Shown piece by piece: positions 62,010-64,000 of a DNA stretch of 64,000 bases. A model generated the notes under the pieces. That model made no database searches. It was not told the origin of the DNA and saw only the letters and a list, made by a program, of their open reading frames with translations. Position 1 is the stretch's first letter, and every line of letters starts with the position of its first letter. The position numbers and the translations under genes were made by a program. The stretch covers positions 2,232,001 to 2,296,000 of the forward strand of contig NZ_LT907982.1 in assembly GCF_900230215.1 (NCBI RefSeq), given 5' to 3'. Source of the stretch: Jatrophihabitans sp. GAS493 (GTDB lineage Bacteria > Actinomycetota > Actinomycetes > Mycobacteriales > Jatrophihabitantaceae).

Positions 62010-63265
62010 GGAGTTTGACGGTGGGCAGCCGGCTGGAGTTGCTGGACGGTGCTTTCGACTGGATCCGTTCGGTCGCGGTGCCGGCGCCCGGCGGCCTCAC
62101 CTGGTGTGAGGAGGGTGAACCCTTCGACGATCTCTACTCCGGTACCGCCGGTGTCCTCCTTGGCTGTGCCCAGGCAAGGTCGAGCGGCCTCAACCTCGCT
62201 GACATCGCCGACATTGCCGCTGCGGCGGTGGCCCGGTTGTCTCACCTGGCCACGAATCCAGGAACGGCGACGCTGCCCGACGACGGGCTCTTCTCGGGTT
62301 GGGCCGGCGTCCCGGTCGCGCTGCGGGCCTGGTCGTCGGCTGCGGATGATCCCCACGCGTTGTCGGCCGCCGAGCAGGTGACCCGGCAGATCGCTCAGCG
62401 GCTGCTCGGCGACGTGCTCAGCGGCCAGCCCCCGCACCCCTGCCCGGACATCATCTCCGGGGATGCCGGGTTGCTGCTCATGCTGCTGGCCGACCCGCAC
62501 GCGACGACGAGCGAAGCGGCCCAGCTGCTGGCCGATCGACTCGTCGCCTCGGCCGAGCCCGCGACGGTCGGACTGCAGTGGCGGATGGGGCCGAAGTGGG
62601 AGCACCTGATGCCGGGCTTCTCACACGGCACAGCCGGCGTGGCCTACGCGCTGGTCGCCGCCAGCCAGCAGCTGAAGCGACCCGACCTGCTGGAGACGGC
62701 CGTGCTGGGCGCCGAGGAGCTGCTGCTGCTCGGACACACCCCGGATGGGTGGGCGCTGCCGCTGAGCATCCCGCGGCAACTGCACCGTCCGGCGGTCTTC
62801 TACGGCTGGTGTCACGGACCAACCGGAACCATCCGACTTTTCCTGGCCTTGAACGAGATCGATCCGCAGCCGCGCTGGGAGCAGGCGATCGCGGCCTGCC
62901 TGCAGGCGCTGCGCGAAAGCGAGCTGCCCAAGCGCGTCTACCCCGGCTACTGGGACAACCTCGGGCGTTGCTGCGGGACGGCGGGCGTCGGGCAGTTGCT
63001 GGTCGAGCGCTACCAGGCCACCGGCGACCCGGCGTTGCTGGAGTGGGCCGAGGTGCTGGCGAGCGACGTGCTCGCGCGCGCGGTCGTCAGTGACACCGGG
63101 GTCAGCTGGTCGAACACCGAGCACGCCCGCGATCCGTCGCAGTTGCCGGCCGAGCCGGGATTCATGCAGGGGGCGAGTGGAATCGCCGGCTGGCTGGCTC
63201 AACTCGAGGCGGTCAAATCGGCTGGCCATGCCACGCCGGCCGGACTTCGCCTAGGCTGGATCTGA
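62006..63265 (+). CDS. LanC-like protein with Cys-Cys-Gly metal motif
   Basis: The protein has 419 residues from GTG 62006 (GTGA overlap with fahA; TTG 62015 and GTG 62021 are alternatives). Repeating helix pairs with GxxG turns (SGTAGVLLG, SGWAGVPVAL, SGDAGLLLML, HGTAGVAYAL) make the double alpha-barrel of lanthionine cyclases. Metal residues: Cys269 (GWCHG) and Cys322-Cys323 (GRCCGTAG), where LanC enzymes usually have Cys-His-Gly. No lanthipeptide precursor or dehydratase is nearby, so the substrate is unknown. Confidence 0.85.
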   Translation: MRSLTVGSRLELLDGAFDWIRSVAVPAPGGLTWCEEGEPFDDLYSGTAGVLLGCAQARSSGLNLADIADIAAAAVARLSHLATNPGTATLPDDGLFSGWAGVPVALRAWSSAADDPHALSAAEQVTRQIAQRLLGDVLSGQPPHPCPDIISGDAGLLLMLLADPHATTSEAAQLLADRLVASAEPATVGLQWRMGPKWEHLMPGFSHGTAGVAYALVAASQQLKRPDLLETAVLGAEELLLLGHTPDGWALPLSIPRQLHRPAVFYGWCHGPTGTIRLFLALNEIDPQPRWEQAIAACLQALRESELPKRVYPGYWDNLGRCCGTAGVGQLLVERYQATGDPALLEWAEVLASDVLARAVVSDTGVSWSNTEHARDPSQLPAEPGFMQGASGIAGWLAQLEAVKSAGHATPAGLRLGWI

Positions 63266-63299
63266 CGGGCTGGAACTGGCGGATGCCGGAGGCGCAACG

Positions 63300-63857
63300 A
63301 TGGGCAAGATCTTCGCGGTCGAATATCTGACTCTGGACGGGGGCTTCGAGGATCCGGGGTGGAGCGGCCCTTACTTCAACGAGGAACTCCAGCAATTTCA
63401 GTTCGACAACCTGCTCGAATGCGACGCGCTGCTGCTCGGGCGGGTGACGTATCAGGGATTCGCCCAGGCCTGGCCGTCGATGGAGGCCGAGACCGGCGAC
63501 TTCGGTCGGCGGATGAACAGCATCGGCAAGTACGTCGCATCGACGACTCTGGGCGCGCCGGAGTGGAACGCGACGCTGATCGAGGGGCACGTCATCGATG
63601 CCGTGAAGCGACTCAGGGCGTCGGAGGAGACGCTGATGATCGCCGGCAGCGCAACGCTGGTCGAGTCGCTGCGAAGCTACGGGCTCATCGACGAGTACCG
63701 GCTGATGATCTACCCGGTCGTCGTCGGCCACGGCCGGCGCTTCTTCGGTGAGGCACCCTCGTCGATGACGCTGGTCAACTCACTCGTCACCAAGTCGGGG
63801 GTCGCTGTCCTGACCTACCACCCCGACGAGTCGCGCGAACCGAGCTACTCCGGCTGA
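63300..63857 (+). CDS. Dihydrofolate reductase-fold protein (RibD C-terminal family)
   Basis: The protein has 185 residues. VEYLTLDGGFEDPG at the start, LLGRVTYQGFAQAWPSM, and LMIAGSATLVESL with IYPVVVGHGRRFF match the DHFR/RibD-C-like family common in actinobacteria, probably an NAD(P)H-dependent reductase of unknown substrate. GGAGG is 7 bases before ATG 63300. Confidence 0.88.
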   Translation: MGKIFAVEYLTLDGGFEDPGWSGPYFNEELQQFQFDNLLECDALLLGRVTYQGFAQAWPSMEAETGDFGRRMNSIGKYVASTTLGAPEWNATLIEGHVIDAVKRLRASEETLMIAGSATLVESLRSYGLIDEYRLMIYPVVVGHGRRFFGEAPSSMTLVNSLVTKSGVAVLTYHPDESREPSYSG

Positions 63858-64000
63858 ACGGCGTCGACGCTGTGGTTTCTGCGGCCCAGGAGCCAGTACA
63901 GCATCGAGTTGCCGGGGTTGACGGTGATGATCACCCGCCAGACCTTCCGGTTCCCGCGGATCTGCTCGTCGGATCGCCGGCTGAGATCACGCCAGGCGAA
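63845..64000 (-). CDS. PLDc_N-type small membrane protein (partial, N-terminus outside window)
   Basis: Fifty-one codons to a TAG at 63845, open to the right edge. WRDLSRRSDEQIRGNRKVWR followed by a hydrophobic VIITVNPGNSMLYWLLGRR resembles the phospholipase D nuclease N-terminal (PLDc_N) family. It overlaps the 3' end of the reductase gene by 13 bases on the opposite strand. Confidence 0.75.
   Translation of the reverse strand, partial: FAWRDLSRRSDEQIRGNRKVWRVIITVNPGNSMLYWLLGRRNHSVDAVQPE

Overview
The window is high-GC actinobacterial DNA. The evidence is frequent GTG starts, GTGA/ATGA gene overlaps, WXG100 proteins, a DesA3-type desaturase with its reductase, a PaaR site and PIG-V-type mannosyltransferase. 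The genus cannot be fixed from sequence alone. Two halves are clear. Positions 1 to about 23.9 kb are most of a tailed-phage prophage; the rest is host chromosome.

Prophage (1-23.9 kb). Nearly every gene is on the minus strand, so it reads right to left: immunity region (Cro-like gene, operators and a plus-strand repressor next to tRNA-Lys); a tightly overlapped early operon of small proteins ending in a Cas4-like exonuclease; an HNH endonuclease; an SSB-like protein, SNF2 helicase, RuvC-like nuclease and GIY-YIG protein; one giant replication gene; then terminase small and large subunits, portal, minor head protein, scaffold and major capsid protein, which is cut by the left edge. Tail, lysis and integrase genes are not visible and should lie beyond position 1. 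The giant gene (9134-14560) joins prim-pol, SF3 helicase, 3'-5' exonuclease and family A polymerase in one polypeptide. An HNH intein interrupts the polymerase, and the linker DNA carries nine GTGCAGGGT iterons and a 32-bp alternating pyrimidine-purine tract. The repressor gene runs into the tRNA-Lys gene, which suggests that the attachment junction lies there.

Host, 24-33 kb. NAD malic enzyme; a four-gene type VII secretion toxin module (two WXG100 proteins, a polymorphic toxin, a HEAT-like immunity protein) with an extra immunity-like gene; a membrane mannosyltransferase; a 17-bp minisatellite; tRNA-His; oligoribonuclease; a cytochrome P450 with a divergent TetR gene.

Host, 33-48 kb. A TetR regulator faces a ferredoxin-reductase/fatty acid desaturase operon. 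Then come a noncoding stretch with two hairpins, a VOC protein, a beta-phosphoglucomutase/GH65 phosphorylase pair for disaccharide use, an OmpR-type two-component system divergent from uppP and a DedA gene, and a PadR/ABC/FtsX export operon.

Host, 48-64 kb. Aromatic catabolism dominates. paaR plus an enoyl-CoA hydratase gene diverge from paaABCDE around a palindrome that fits the PaaR motif. An MMPL transporter with NarL-type kinase and regulator follows. Next is tyrosine breakdown (Lrp regulator, HPPD, homogentisate dioxygenase, fumarylacetoacetase) with a translationally coupled LanC-like gene that has a Cys-Cys-Gly metal motif, then a RibD/DHFR-fold protein and a partial PLDc_N-type membrane protein at the right edge.
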